DNA of 64,000 bases, taken from assembly GCA_947469485.1 (NCBI GenBank), contig CANIPU010000012.1, positions 34,265 through 98,264 of the forward strand, given 5' to 3'. Position 1 is the first letter of the stretch. Each line of letters opens with the position of its first letter. The notes below the pieces were generated by a model. The model had not been told where the DNA came from. It did no database searches and was given only the letters and a program-made list of their open reading frames with translations. Made by a program: the position numbers and the translations under genes. This document shows, piece after piece, positions 1 through 9,772 of the stretch. The stretch is from Chitinophagaceae bacterium. Lineage in GTDB: Bacteria > Bacteroidota > Bacteroidia > Chitinophagales > UBA10324.

Positions 1-2820
1 TTTTTCCTGTTGCTGATTGGCAAATTCAACAATGAGAATTCCATTCTTCGTCACCAAACCAACTAAGACCAGTAATCCAATTTCACTGAAAATATTCAGT
101 GTCTGATTGAAATACCACAACACTAATACACCTCCCGCCAAAGCCATGGGTACTGTGAGCATGATGATGAACGGGTCAATAAAACTTTCGAACTGCGCCG
201 CAAGAACCAGATAAATTAATATGAGTGCGAGTATGAATGCGAATTGAATATCAGAAGAGCTTTCGGCAAAGTCACGCGAAGCTCCGGTTACATCTGTCGA
301 AAAAGATTTGTCTAAAACCTGATCAGCAATTTTATTCATCTCCTTCAATCCGTCTCCAATTGTTTGTCCCGGAGCAAGCCCTGCAGAAATAGTTGCTGAT
401 TCATATCGGTTGTAATGAAAGAGTTGAGGTGAAGTTGCATCTTCGAGAATAGTGACCACATTATCAAGTTGAATCAACTGGCCATTGTTGTTTCGGACAT
501 ACAATGTTTTCAGGTCAATGGGTGCTGTCCTGTTTTCACGATTCAACTGCTGAATGATCTGGTATTGCTTTCCCTTCATGGTAAAGTAGTCGAGGTTCTG
601 ACCACCATAAGCTGTCTGTAAAGTTTGAAAAATATCAAATACTGAAAGCCCGAGCGTTTTTGCTTTATCGCGGTCAACACGAACATTGAGTTGTGGCTTA
701 TTGTATTTCAGATTCACCGTGGCAACAGAAAAAACGGAATCTTTATTAGCCATCGCCAGAAACGCAGGAACAGCAGTACGAAGTTTTTCGGGGTCAGCAG
801 CTTTTATAACAAACTGAACCGGCAAACTTGTTCGCGCCGAAACTCCCACACTGATGGTTTGCTCCTGAATGACGAACGACTGAGCATCCGGAAAAAATGC
901 ACTGAGTTTTCCCTGTAAATAATTTGCAATCTGTGCCTGTGTTCTTTTTCGTTCATCGGGTTCCGAAAGCTTTATGCGGAACATTCCGGTATTTACAGCG
1001 CCACTACCGGTGAAACCAGGAGCTACGATATTTAAATCCAGTTTTCGTTCAGGCACCGAATCAATGATAAATTGCTCAGCAGTATTCATGAACTGATACA
1101 TGAAATCATAAGAAGTTCCTTCGGGTGCAGTTACACTTACGCGCAAGAGACTTCTGTCATCGAGTGGTGCCAATTCTGATGGCAATAATTTCCCAATGAA
1201 ATAAATCATCAATACACAAACTCCGATAATCGGGAGTGCCAGCCAGCGACGGCGCATAAAATTTTCCAAGGCGTTTTTATATCCATCAATCATCGCCACA
1301 AAATATTTTTCGGTTCGATGATAAAATTTCGAATGCGAGTTATTCTTTCTTCTCAACTTAATATTTAAAACCGGAGTAAGCGTGAGCGACACGAATGCTG
1401 AAATCAAAACTGCTCCTGCCATCACCACTCCGAACTCCCGAAACAAGTGTCCTGTGAATCCTGATAAAAAAATAATGGGCATGAATACCACGGCCAGTGT
1501 AATGGAAGTGGAAATGACCGCGAAATAAATTTCTTCTGACCCTTTTCGTGCGGCTTCCATTATTGGTAAACCACCTTCCAGTTTTTTATAAATATTTTCA
1601 GTTACCACTATTCCATCATCCACTACTAATCCTGTTGCTAAAACAATTGCAAGAAGAGTAAGTATGTTAATGGAATATCCAAACAGATACATGATAAAAA
1701 ATGCGCCAATGAGCGAAACCGGAATATCAATAAGTGGTCGCAATGCCATTAACCAATCTCTGAAAAATAAATAGATGATGAGCACGACCAGAAGAATCGC
1801 AAGCAATAATGTTTCTTGTACTTCAGTAATTGATTGACGGATGAATTTGGTGTTATCAAGCACCACATTCAATTTATAATCTTTCGGTATTTCACTTTTA
1901 ATTAATTCGAGACGCTTATAAAATTCATCTGCAATGTCAATGTAATTGGCACCCGGTTGCGGCACAATTCCCATTCCTATCATTGGAACACCTGATTGGT
2001 TCAAGGTTGTTTCTTCGTTCACCGCCCCGAGTGTGGCAGTGCCAACATCCTTCAACCGAACAATGCGTGAGCTGTCAGATTTAATTATCAGATTATTAAA
2101 ATCATCCACACTTGTCAATCGCCCCCTAGCGTTTACCTGAAGTTCCATTGTGCTTCCCGATAATTTTCCGGCCGGCAACTGTACATTTTCTTTTTGCACC
2201 GCGACCTTAATATCAAGCGATGTTAAACTATACGAGGCCAGTTTTGCAGGATCAAGATAGAGTCGCATGGCATATTGTTTCTGCCCCCATATCTGAATGG
2301 TGCTGACATCCGAAATGGTTTGCAATCGTTCGGCAACCACATTTTCTGCATAATCATCCACTTCAAGAATACTGCGTGTATCACTTGATAAAGTCACTGA
2401 AAGAATTGCATCAGAATTCGCATCTGCTTTTGTTACAACCGGTGGTGCATCAATATTGTTAGGCAATTGCTTTATTGCCAGCGCCACTTTATCGCGCACA
2501 TCATTGGCAGCAGTTTCCAGATCAGACCCTAAATTAAACTCCACAGTTATTGTACTTTGCCCTTGTGTGCTTGTTGAAGAAAGTGATCGGATTCCCTGAA
2601 CTCCATTAATGGCTTTCTCCAGCGGCTCTGTAATTTGCGATTCTATCACTTCAGCATCAGCTCCGGTATAAACTGTCTTTACTGTAATCACCGGCGGATC
2701 AATAGCAGGATATTCACGCACTCCTAAAAACTTAAATCCGATAAGACCAAATACAATAATTGTAATGGAACATACCGTTGCAAAAACCGGTCGCCGCAGA
2801 CTGATGGAAGGCAGACTCAT
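1..2820 (-). CDS. RND efflux transporter permease, HAE1/AcrB type (3' end cut by window)
   Basis: This gene is missing from the ORF track because its stop lies outside the window. Reading the minus strand from the ATG at 2820 gives about 940 open codons, starting MSLPSISLRRPVFATV. It shows the N-terminal membrane anchor, a porter domain, the relay motif VDDGIVVTENIYKK near residue 400, and a second membrane block with the AAQFES and TVPMALAGG motifs. Family members are usually 1020-1060 residues, so roughly the last 100 residues are cut off. It should be the inner-membrane, proton-driven pump of a tripartite exporter of drugs or other hydrophobic compounds. It starts 3 bp after the stop of the adaptor gene, so the two form an operon. 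No TolC-like outer-membrane gene is seen on the upstream side. The substrate cannot be told. Confidence 0.95.
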   Translation of the reverse strand, partial: MSLPSISLRRPVFATVCSITIIVFGLIGFKFLGVREYPAIDPPVITVKTVYTGADAEVIESQITEPLEKAINGVQGIRSLSSTSTQGQSTITVEFNLGSDLETAANDVRDKVALAIKQLPNNIDAPPVVTKADANSDAILSVTLSSDTRSILEVDDYAENVVAERLQTISDVSTIQIWGQKQYAMRLYLDPAKLASYSLTSLDIKVAVQKENVQLPAGKLSGSTMELQVNARGRLTSVDDFNNLIIKSDSSRIVRLKDVGTATLGAVNEETTLNQSGVPMIGMGIVPQPGANYIDIADEFYKRLELIKSEIPKDYKLNVVLDNTKFIRQSITEVQETLLLAILLVVLIIYLFFRDWLMALRPLIDIPVSLIGAFFIMYLFGYSINILTLLAIVLATGLVVDDGIVVTENIYKKLEGGLPIMEAARKGSEEIYFAVISTSITLAVVFMPIIFLSGFTGHLFREFGVVMAGAVLISAFVSLTLTPVLNIKLRRKNNSHSKFYHRTEKYFVAMIDGYKNALENFMRRRWLALPIIGVCVLMIYFIGKLLPSELAPLDDRSLLRVSVTAPEGTSYDFMYQFMNTAEQFIIDSVPERKLDLNIVAPGFTGSGAVNTGMFRIKLSEPDERKRTQAQIANYLQGKLSAFFPDAQSFVIQEQTISVGVSARTSLPVQFVIKAADPEKLRTAVPAFLAMANKDSVFSVATVNLKYNKPQLNVRVDRDKAKTLGLSVFDIFQTLQTAYGGQNLDYFTMKGKQYQIIQQLNRENRTAPIDLKTLYVRNNNGQLIQLDNVVTILEDATSPQLFHYNRYESATISAGLAPGQTIGDGLKEMNKIADQVLDKSFSTDVTGASRDFAESSSDIQFAFILALILIYLVLAAQFESFIDPFIIMLTVPMALAGGVLVLWYFNQTLNIFSEIGLLVLVGLVTKNGILIVEFANQQQEK

Positions 2821-2823
2821 AGC

Positions 2824-3897
2824 TTATTGAACAGCGTTTTTTGACGGTAAACTTTTAACAGGGTTTCCGTTTTTCACTGCAAGAATTCCGCTGGTGATAA
2901 CAGAATCGCCAATGGAAATTCCGCTGGTAATTTGTATGGTGCTGTCGTTTCTTATTCCGGTAGTAACAGGAATTGAAATTGCTTTTCCGTTCTTAATAAT
3001 AAAAACAGATTGCTGATTTTGTTTTGCCACCAGCGATTGATTGGGCACCAGAATGGCATCGTCAATAGTTTCCAGTGTAACAACAATGTGTGCGAATGCT
3101 CCCGGAATTAATTTGCCACCTGGGTTTGCACAAAGTGCTCTGAATTTTATTGTGCCTGTTGATGCATTCACCACCGGTTCTGCAGCATAAGTTTTTGCTG
3201 TGAAAGTATCGCGCACTCCTTCAACAGTGAAATTGATGGTTGCATCTTTTGAAATCAGTGCTGCATATTTTTCAGGAATGAAAAAATCAATTTTCACCGG
3301 ATTGATTTGTTGCAGCGTAGTGATAGAAGTTCCTGTAGAGAGATAACTGCCCACACTGATATTGCGCAATCCAATCACACCATCAAACGGAGCTTTGATT
3401 TCTGTTTTATTTATTTGCGATTGTATGTTTTCAATATCTGCTTTTATTCCGTTCAGCGTGTTCAATGTATTATCATATTCCGATTGACTGATTCCGTTCA
3501 CCAGCAACAGTTGATGTTGCCGTGCTTCTTCTGCATCAGCATTTTTTTTCGACGATTGTAGTTTTTTCAATTGCGCCATTAAATCATCATCGTTCAGTTT
3601 CAGCAACATTTGTCCCAGCTTTACTGATGCGCCTTCGGTAAAAAATATTTTCACCACCCGACCCTGTGCTTCATTTTTTATTTCAACCGATTCGTTCGCT
3701 AAAATATTTCCATTGGTAAAAAACTCATTCTTCAATTCAGCCGAGGTTGCAACCTTCATGTTCACTGCCAGTACAGAATTTTTTCCGGCTGATGAAGCAT
3801 TGTTTTCTGAAGTTTTATCAGTCAGAAATTTTATTTTAATAAATACCAATGCAGCAATAACAACGACAATAATTATTATCCACGAAAATGCTTTCAT
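2824..3897 (-). CDS. RND efflux periplasmic adaptor (HlyD/MexA family)
   Basis: The 357-residue protein has an N-terminal membrane anchor (residues 5-22), then a lipoyl-like half (around 70-100, EAQGRVVKIFFTEGASVK), an alpha-helical hairpin (around 105-165), the second lipoyl half (KAPFDGVIGLRNISVGSYL), and beta-barrel and membrane-proximal domains. This is the standard order of an MFP adaptor that bridges the inner-membrane pump and the outer-membrane channel. It lies directly upstream of the RND permease with a 3-bp gap, so co-transcription is almost certain. There is no lipobox, so anchoring is by the hydrophobic helix. The usual third partner, a TolC-type channel, is not adjacent. Confidence 0.93.
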   Translation of the reverse strand: MKAFSWIIIIVVVIAALVFIKIKFLTDKTSENNASSAGKNSVLAVNMKVATSAELKNEFFTNGNILANESVEIKNEAQGRVVKIFFTEGASVKLGQMLLKLNDDDLMAQLKKLQSSKKNADAEEARQHQLLLVNGISQSEYDNTLNTLNGIKADIENIQSQINKTEIKAPFDGVIGLRNISVGSYLSTGTSITTLQQINPVKIDFFIPEKYAALISKDATINFTVEGVRDTFTAKTYAAEPVVNASTGTIKFRALCANPGGKLIPGAFAHIVVTLETIDDAILVPNQSLVAKQNQQSVFIIKNGKAISIPVTTGIRNDSTIQITSGISIGDSVITSGILAVKNGNPVKSLPSKNAVQ

Positions 3898-3993
3898 GCA
3901 ATCATGATTTAAATGAAGAAGTAAAAATCAATCATTAGAATGATAAATATATTTATACAAATGATTAAAGCAGGTAGAAAGTTTCCATTCTGG

Positions 3994-5517
3994 CTACGGA
4001 AACAACCTTCCATACATTCTCGGAAATGGAATGGTCTCGCGAACATGCGGCAGTTTGCAAACCCATGCCACCAATCTTTCCAATCCCAATCCGAAACCCG
4101 CATGTTTTACAGAACCATAGCGGCGCAAATCGAGATACCATTCGAAAGCTTCCATTGGTAATTTGTGTTCAATGATTTTTTCAGTCAATAATTTTATATC
4201 GGTTTCTCTTTCGCCGCCACCAACAATTTCGCCATAACCTTCCGGTGCTAATACATCAACACCTTTTGCCAAGTGCGGTGCATTTTTATCGCGCTTCAGA
4301 TAAAATGCTTTCACTTCGTGCGGCCAGTTGTAAACCATAATCGGAATATCAAACAATCGGGTAAGTACGGTTTCATCAGAGCCACCGAAATCATCGCCGC
4401 GCTGAAAATTCTTTGCAGAATTTAACCAGTTCGGAATGTTGCGCTCATCTTCTTCCAGATCTTTCAATTCATTTTTCAGGGAATCAATTTTATTCTGGTT
4501 GAAAGCAATTTCACCTTTCTTCATTCCGGCATCTTTCAGTTTTGCTTCGCGCTCTTCCGTTTCTTTTTTCACTTCAGCAATTCTGTCCTGCACTTTTTTC
4601 AAATCTCCTTCCAGAAGTTTAATGCTGTTTTTTCCATCTACATCTTTCTTTCCGAGAATCATGTCCACCGCATCATCATAAGCAATACGCGGAAACGGAC
4701 GATTAATATTTTTCAGAATAGATACATCGCGACCAATAATTTTAAATTCTTCTTCGCACACCTCCACCAATTCATTCACCACAAATTTCATCATCGCTTC
4801 AATCACATCCATGTTCATGTCCAAATCATGAAAAGCCATTTCGGGCTCTATCATCCAGAATTCTGATAAATGGCGGCGTGTTTTTGATTTTTCAGCTCTG
4901 AAAGTTGGACCGAAAGTGTAAATCTTGTTGAATGCCATAGCCATTGCTTCGCCATACAATTGTCCGCTTTGTGATAAATATGCAGGTTGACCATAAAAAT
5001 CAGTTTCAAATAAATTGCTGGTGCCTTCGCATGCATTTCCGGTGAAAATCGGCGCATCCATTTGCACAAAATCATTCGACTGAAAAAATTTGTGAATGGA
5101 AAAAATCATCTTGTTGCGAATGCGCATAATTGCCCACTGCCGTTGCGTACGCAACCACAAGTGACGCTCATCCATCAGAAAATCTACCCCGTGTTCTTTT
5201 TTTGAAATCGGAAATTCCTCAGCAATTGAAATAACTTCAACACATGTTGCGTGAATTTCATATCCACCTATTTGTCGTTCGTCCTTCACCACTTTTCCAA
5301 TAATGGTACATGAACTTTCCTGCGATAAATTTTTTGATGCTTCAAATGATTCGGCATTCACACTCTTTTCATCTACCACACACTGGCAGTAACCAAAACC
5401 ATCGCGCAGCACAATAAAAAATAATCCTTTGCCGGAGCGTTTGTTGTAAACCCATCCCTGCAATTGCACTTCCTGACCTTCATACTTCGCCAGGTCTTTA
5501 ATGAAAACTGATGTCAT
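3994..5517 (-). CDS. asnS: Asparagine--tRNA ligase
   Basis: A class II aminoacyl-tRNA synthetase that charges tRNA-Asn. The N-terminal OB-fold anticodon domain (about 1-100, VQLQGWVYNKRSGKGLFFIVLRDG) is followed by the class II core with motif 2 (TFGPTFRAEKSKTRRHLSEFWMIEPE) and motif 3 (GFGLGLERLVAW), ending RETIPFPRMYGRLFP. At 507 residues it is about 40 longer than the E. coli enzyme (466). The extra length is mostly a lysine/glutamate-rich, coiled-coil-like stretch at about residues 300-365, inserted after the FPRIAYDDAVDMI segment. A TACTTTAG box (minus strand, 5541-5548) resembles a Bacteroidota -7 element just upstream. Function is very likely intact because all catalytic motifs are present. 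Confidence 0.96.
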   Translation of the reverse strand: MTSVFIKDLAKYEGQEVQLQGWVYNKRSGKGLFFIVLRDGFGYCQCVVDEKSVNAESFEASKNLSQESSCTIIGKVVKDERQIGGYEIHATCVEVISIAEEFPISKKEHGVDFLMDERHLWLRTQRQWAIMRIRNKMIFSIHKFFQSNDFVQMDAPIFTGNACEGTSNLFETDFYGQPAYLSQSGQLYGEAMAMAFNKIYTFGPTFRAEKSKTRRHLSEFWMIEPEMAFHDLDMNMDVIEAMMKFVVNELVEVCEEEFKIIGRDVSILKNINRPFPRIAYDDAVDMILGKKDVDGKNSIKLLEGDLKKVQDRIAEVKKETEEREAKLKDAGMKKGEIAFNQNKIDSLKNELKDLEEDERNIPNWLNSAKNFQRGDDFGGSDETVLTRLFDIPIMVYNWPHEVKAFYLKRDKNAPHLAKGVDVLAPEGYGEIVGGGERETDIKLLTEKIIEHKLPMEAFEWYLDLRRYGSVKHAGFGLGLERLVAWVCKLPHVRETIPFPRMYGRLFP

Positions 5518-5642
5518 CTTGAATTTTAAAAATTAAGGCGCTAAAGTAAATGTTTGCCAGCGAAATATTATTGAAGCTAAAATTCAGAAGTTGTACGAAT
5601 ATTTAATCTTTTAAGAAATTGACCCTTCAATATTCGAGATTG

Positions 5643-7499
5643 TCAATATTTCAGGTAAGCATCATATAATAATTGAAGATAGGCTTTCGCAGTATCAATA
5701 CACGGATGTTCTGACCTGTTTGTATTTGTTTGAAAAATTAACTGCGGTGGATAGTTGTTAAATGCTATTGTATCAGAAGGGCTTACCCAGCCAAAGCCAT
5801 CGTCAAAAGAATAATATGCATAATTCTTTCTTGCAAAATTTAATAGGTCATTGCTCCATTTAAACTCTGTTGAATTTATGTTCAATTGATTTAACAGAGT
5901 AGAAGCAATATCTGTTTGTGAACCATAAGAGCGAATTCTTTTTCCTGTTAACTGATCATTCAAACCATCACCCCAAATCAGCAGCGGAATATGATGAACA
6001 CCCGGCATTAATATTTCGCGGTTGTAAGGGTAACGATGTCCATGGTCGGCACAGAAAATAAAAACTGTGTTTTTATACCAGGGTTTCTTTTTAGCTGTTT
6101 CAATAAATTTTCCTATTTCCTGATCAACATAATAAATCGAACTCATAAATTTTGCGGCAACACCTTCCTCTTTAAAATGTGGTTCTTCAGGAATATCGTA
6201 AGGCTCATGTGAAGTTAGTGTAATGAGATATGAAAAAAAAGGTGTTTGAAGAGAGCTTATTTCCTCAATAGCTTTTTCGAGCATTTTACCATCATCTACA
6301 CCCCATTTTGTTGTTTTAGATAAAACAGGAAAATCTTCCTGCGATATAATTTTATTAAATTCATTAGTGAAAGCATAGGCTTTAAAATTACTGAAGCTTA
6401 AATCTCCACCATACATTAGCATTGAATTATAGCCAACTGAATTAAGGTTTTTTGTAATGGTCGGAAGCTTTTCCTGTTTCTCAGCATTCCAAATAATTGA
6501 CACATTAGGTTGAGCCGGAAAACCTGATAATATTGCAACCAGCCCCTGGTCGGTTCGAAATCCTGAAGCATAAATGTTCTCAAAAAGCAAACCTTCTTTT
6601 ATCAGCTTTCCCAGCTGTGGTGTTAAACCGGTTTTGCCGCCTAAACCTTCAACCACATCTGCTCCAAATCCTTCAAGCTGTATAAAAATTATATTCGGGT
6701 TCTCGCTTTTAAAAAGATGAGTTGTTGAATCATTTTTTTCAGTAAATAAATATCCAACAATTGCTTCCGCTTTTTTTTCATCCATGTATAGGTATGGATT
6801 ATTGTCTCTGTACTTTTTAATATTTACAATTGATTGTATTGAATACCAGGTTGTGTTTATTGCTGCATGATTAGCAAACATGTTTTTTGAAAAGTAGGCA
6901 CTGCTTTCATTAATCGGAGCAACACCGATATTGCCTCTTATACCTAACAATGTAAATCCGCTAATTAAAATAAAATAAGGAATGTTTAACCACCTGATTC
7001 CACCAATGGTTGTTGCAAATTTCCTTTTGCTTAAATAGAGGGCTGCATACCAACCATAAATTACATGAATGATAATTAAAAGAATATATAACCACACCGG
7101 TGAAGCACCTGATGAGGCCATCATCTCTTTTGGATTCAGAATGTTCTGTATTGCACGAACATTCAGTTTTGTGCTCCAGTTTTCATAAATGCCTAAATCA
7201 CCAACAAATAATAACCCAATAATGAAAAAGATAATTGGCAAATAAATTTTGAAAAACAAACTCATCAATTTTTTTTCAAACAATACCTGAAATAAAAAGA
7301 ATATGAAGGGAAGAGTAATCAAATAACATGACAATGAAATATCCAGCCACAATCCATGCATAAACACTCCAATGATATCTTCTATTGAAAGGCTTGAAGT
7401 CTTATTAAAAAAATAAAGTAGAAACACTCCTTTTTGAAAAAGAAAAAGCAGAATAAGAACTGCCAGCCAGTTAATTGCAAACGATACCCATTTCTTCAT
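5643..7499 (-). CDS. LTA synthase-family membrane sulfatase / phosphoglycerol transferase
   Basis: About five N-terminal transmembrane segments (residues 1-200) are followed by an extracytoplasmic sulfatase-fold domain. Visible parts are the metal site NIIFIQLEGFGAD, the RTDQG stretch carrying the likely nucleophilic Thr, the ADHGHR metal motif, and VHHIPLLIWG. This order matches lipoteichoic-acid-synthase-like proteins, which in Gram-negatives transfer phosphoglycerol or phosphoethanolamine to periplasmic glycans or lipids. The substrate here is unknown. The ORF track begins at a TTG (7535). The ATG at 7499 (MKKWVSFAINWLAV) puts the first helix directly after the start and is preferred, giving 618 residues. 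It is divergent from rpoN. Confidence 0.88.
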   Translation of the reverse strand: MKKWVSFAINWLAVLILLFLFQKGVFLLYFFNKTSSLSIEDIIGVFMHGLWLDISLSCYLITLPFIFFLFQVLFEKKLMSLFFKIYLPIIFFIIGLLFVGDLGIYENWSTKLNVRAIQNILNPKEMMASSGASPVWLYILLIIIHVIYGWYAALYLSKRKFATTIGGIRWLNIPYFILISGFTLLGIRGNIGVAPINESSAYFSKNMFANHAAINTTWYSIQSIVNIKKYRDNNPYLYMDEKKAEAIVGYLFTEKNDSTTHLFKSENPNIIFIQLEGFGADVVEGLGGKTGLTPQLGKLIKEGLLFENIYASGFRTDQGLVAILSGFPAQPNVSIIWNAEKQEKLPTITKNLNSVGYNSMLMYGGDLSFSNFKAYAFTNEFNKIISQEDFPVLSKTTKWGVDDGKMLEKAIEEISSLQTPFFSYLITLTSHEPYDIPEEPHFKEEGVAAKFMSSIYYVDQEIGKFIETAKKKPWYKNTVFIFCADHGHRYPYNREILMPGVHHIPLLIWGDGLNDQLTGKRIRSYGSQTDIASTLLNQLNINSTEFKWSNDLLNFARKNYAYYSFDDGFGWVSPSDTIAFNNYPPQLIFQTNTNRSEHPCIDTAKAYLQLLYDAYLKY

Positions 7500-7586
7500 G
7501 ATTTGCAAAAGAAAGTATTCAGAAATGAATATCAATTCTTTCTGCTAACATTATTACCAAAGCATAAACAGTTGGGTTCTGCTTCA

Positions 7587-7594
7587 TATTTTTG
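7587..7594 (+). promoter_or_regulatory. Probable rpoN promoter -7 box (TATTTTTG)
   Basis: TATTTTTG fits the Bacteroidota -7 consensus TAnnTTTG exactly. Transcription would start near 7598-7601, leaving a leader of about 15 nt before the rpoN ATG at 7615. A TTTG -33 box at the ideal distance is not seen, so confidence is moderate. Confidence 0.4.
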
Positions 7595-7614
7595 CATGGA
7601 TATTAATCGCCGTT

Positions 7615-9162
7615 ATGCTCAAACAAGGAATGCATCAAAAGATGCTTTTAAAAATGTCGCCGCAACAGATTCAGTTAATGAAACTATTGCAGATTCCTGC
7701 GGCAAACCTCGAAGAAAGAATTAAAGAAGAACTGGAAGCAAACCCGGCATTGGAAGAAGGTCTGGCCGAAGAAGCTGATGAAAAAGAATCGGTAAATAGT
7801 GAGGATGATATTCCTGAAGAACCAACTGAAGAAGTTCAGGATATTGAAAACGAAGAAATAGCTGAACTGGAAAATAGTATTGATGACGATTCCACTGAAG
7901 ATATAACAGATACCTCTGTTGATGATAATGATGTGGATATAACTGAATATATGGATGAAGATGAAGTGGCAGATTATAGCACTCGAGGCGATGGATATTC
8001 AGAGGATGAAGAGAAACAAGGTGTGCCAATTCCGGTGCAGCGGAGTTTTCATGAGTATTTAGAAGAACAAGCAGGCTTGCTTGAATTGCATGATGAAGAT
8101 TTAGAATTGGTTCATTATATAATTGGCAGCATAGATGATGACGGATATTTGCGCAGGCCAATTGATGCAATGGTAGATGATTTGAGTTTTTCTCAAAACA
8201 TTTCTACTACTTACGAAAAGTTAGAAGAACTTTTAAAAATTATTCAACTCTTAGACCCACCGGGAGTAGGCGCACGAGATTTAAAAGAGTGTTTGTTATT
8301 ACAGCTTAAAAGAAAACAAGCTGAAACGCATACTGAAATAGATAAATTGGCGATACAGGTTATAACTGAATATTTTGATGAGTTTGTAAAGAAGCATTAC
8401 GATAAACTTCAAAAAAACCTGGGTATTGATGATGCAAAATTTAAACTGGCGATGAATGAGATCATTCACCTGAACCCAAAACCAGGAAGTGCTTTTGCCG
8501 GAAGCACAAAAGTTGAATCATTTATTGTTCCTGATTTTTTCATTACTAATAATGAAGGTAAACTGGAAATTACTCTTCATAACATGAACATTCCAGAGTT
8601 GCGAATCAGTAATGGATTTAAAGCGATGATGAAGGATTATAAAAAGAGCAACGATAAAAAATCAAAGGAGGCGCTAATCTTCATCAAGCAAAAAATGGAT
8701 TCGGCAAAATGGTTTATTGATGCCATTACTCAACGATATAATACTTTGTATTCTGTAATGCATACAATTATGGAATACCAGTATGAATTTTTCCTCACTG
8801 GTGATGAAACTCAAATGCGCCCTATGATTTTAAAAGACATTGCTGAACGAATCGGTATGGATATTTCAACCATCAGCCGGGTGGCAAATAGTAAATATGT
8901 ACAAACAGAATTTGCTACTTATAAACTAAAGTTCTTTTTCAGTGAATCACTAAGCACTGATAGTGGTGAAGAGGTAAGTACCCGTGAGGTGAAAAAAATA
9001 CTGAATGATCTTATTGATCTCGAAGATAAAAAGAAACCTATTGCCGATGAAAAGCTCACCGAATTATTAAGAGAAAAAGGATACAATATTGCCCGCAGAA
9101 CTGTTGCCAAATATCGTGAGCAGCTTAATATTCCAGTAGCCAGATTGCGAAGAGAACTCTGA
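7615..9162 (+). CDS. rpoN: RNA polymerase sigma-54 factor
   Basis: Alternative sigma factor for enhancer-dependent transcription at -24/-12 promoters. Region I (MLKQGMHQKMLLKMSPQQIQLMKLLQIPAANLEERIKEELEANPALEE) is glutamine/leucine rich as expected. A very acidic region II covers about residues 45-140. The core-binding domain follows, then the helix-turn-helix and the RpoN box ARRTVAKYRE near residues 489-498. At 515 residues it is slightly longer than the E. coli protein (477), because of the acidic linker. The stop overlaps the next gene's start (TGATG). No AAA+ enhancer-binding protein is encoded in this window, so its targets are not local. Confidence 0.97.
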   Translation: MLKQGMHQKMLLKMSPQQIQLMKLLQIPAANLEERIKEELEANPALEEGLAEEADEKESVNSEDDIPEEPTEEVQDIENEEIAELENSIDDDSTEDITDTSVDDNDVDITEYMDEDEVADYSTRGDGYSEDEEKQGVPIPVQRSFHEYLEEQAGLLELHDEDLELVHYIIGSIDDDGYLRRPIDAMVDDLSFSQNISTTYEKLEELLKIIQLLDPPGVGARDLKECLLLQLKRKQAETHTEIDKLAIQVITEYFDEFVKKHYDKLQKNLGIDDAKFKLAMNEIIHLNPKPGSAFAGSTKVESFIVPDFFITNNEGKLEITLHNMNIPELRISNGFKAMMKDYKKSNDKKSKEALIFIKQKMDSAKWFIDAITQRYNTLYSVMHTIMEYQYEFFLTGDETQMRPMILKDIAERIGMDISTISRVANSKYVQTEFATYKLKFFFSESLSTDSGEEVSTREVKKILNDLIDLEDKKKPIADEKLTELLREKGYNIARRTVAKYREQLNIPVARLRREL

Positions 9163-9770
9163 TGAAGACAGCTGCTAAATTTTTTACTTATGCTTTTCAT
9201 CCGCTTTTGCTTCCGACTTATTCGTTTGCTTTAGTTATTTATACCAATCCGTTTTTATTTGGCAACTATGGTTCTTACACATGGATTCCGATTTTAAAAG
9301 TGTTTCTAAACACTTTTTTGTTTCCGGTCTTTAGTTTACTAATGATGTTCCAGCTTGGTTTTATTAAGTCATTTACAATGGATGATGCCAAAGAACGAAT
9401 CATCCCTTATATAAGTACATTGGTGTTTTATATCTGGACTTTTTCTGTTTTCAGAAATAGTGGAGATCCTTTATTGCTCAGTGTTGTAATGTTAGGAGCC
9501 TGTTTATCTGCAAGCGCGGCTTTTGTAATAAATCTTTTTCGAAAAATAAGTTTACATGCTACAGGAATGGGCGCTTTGTTAGGACTTGCTTTCGGCAATG
9601 CTTTTTTTTCAGCACAGGATATAATTTTATCGTTAATAGTGGTTGCAATTATTGCAGGAATAGTTGGAACAAGCCGACTAATACTTAATGCCCATAAAGA
9701 CACCGATATTTACCTTGGATACTTTGTAGGATTTATGTTACAGGTAGTTGCCTTTAGATTGTCGTTCTGA
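9162..9770 (+). CDS. Divergent PAP2-like integral membrane phosphatase
   Basis: A 202-residue protein with five to six hydrophobic segments. Degenerate PAP2 phosphatase motifs are visible in order: DDAKERIIP (motif 1-like), SLHATGMGAL (motif 2-like, with the central His), and GTSRLILNAHKDTDIYLG (motif 3, SRxxxxxHxxxD). PAP2 enzymes dephosphorylate lipid phosphates such as undecaprenyl pyrophosphate or phosphatidate at the membrane. Start and stop overlap with rpoN (TGATG), so translation is coupled. Motif 1 is weak, so activity is inferred rather than certain. Confidence 0.7.
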   Translation: MKTAAKFFTYAFHPLLLPTYSFALVIYTNPFLFGNYGSYTWIPILKVFLNTFLFPVFSLLMMFQLGFIKSFTMDDAKERIIPYISTLVFYIWTFSVFRNSGDPLLLSVVMLGACLSASAAFVINLFRKISLHATGMGALLGLAFGNAFFSAQDIILSLIVVAIIAGIVGTSRLILNAHKDTDIYLGYFVGFMLQVVAFRLSF

Positions 9771-9772
9771 TA

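Noticed and set aside
7721-8170. Antisense ORF of 149 codons within rpoN
   Set aside because: Composition (His, Leu, Tyr, Gln rich) is what the reverse complement of the acidic rpoN region gives; no start context or family.
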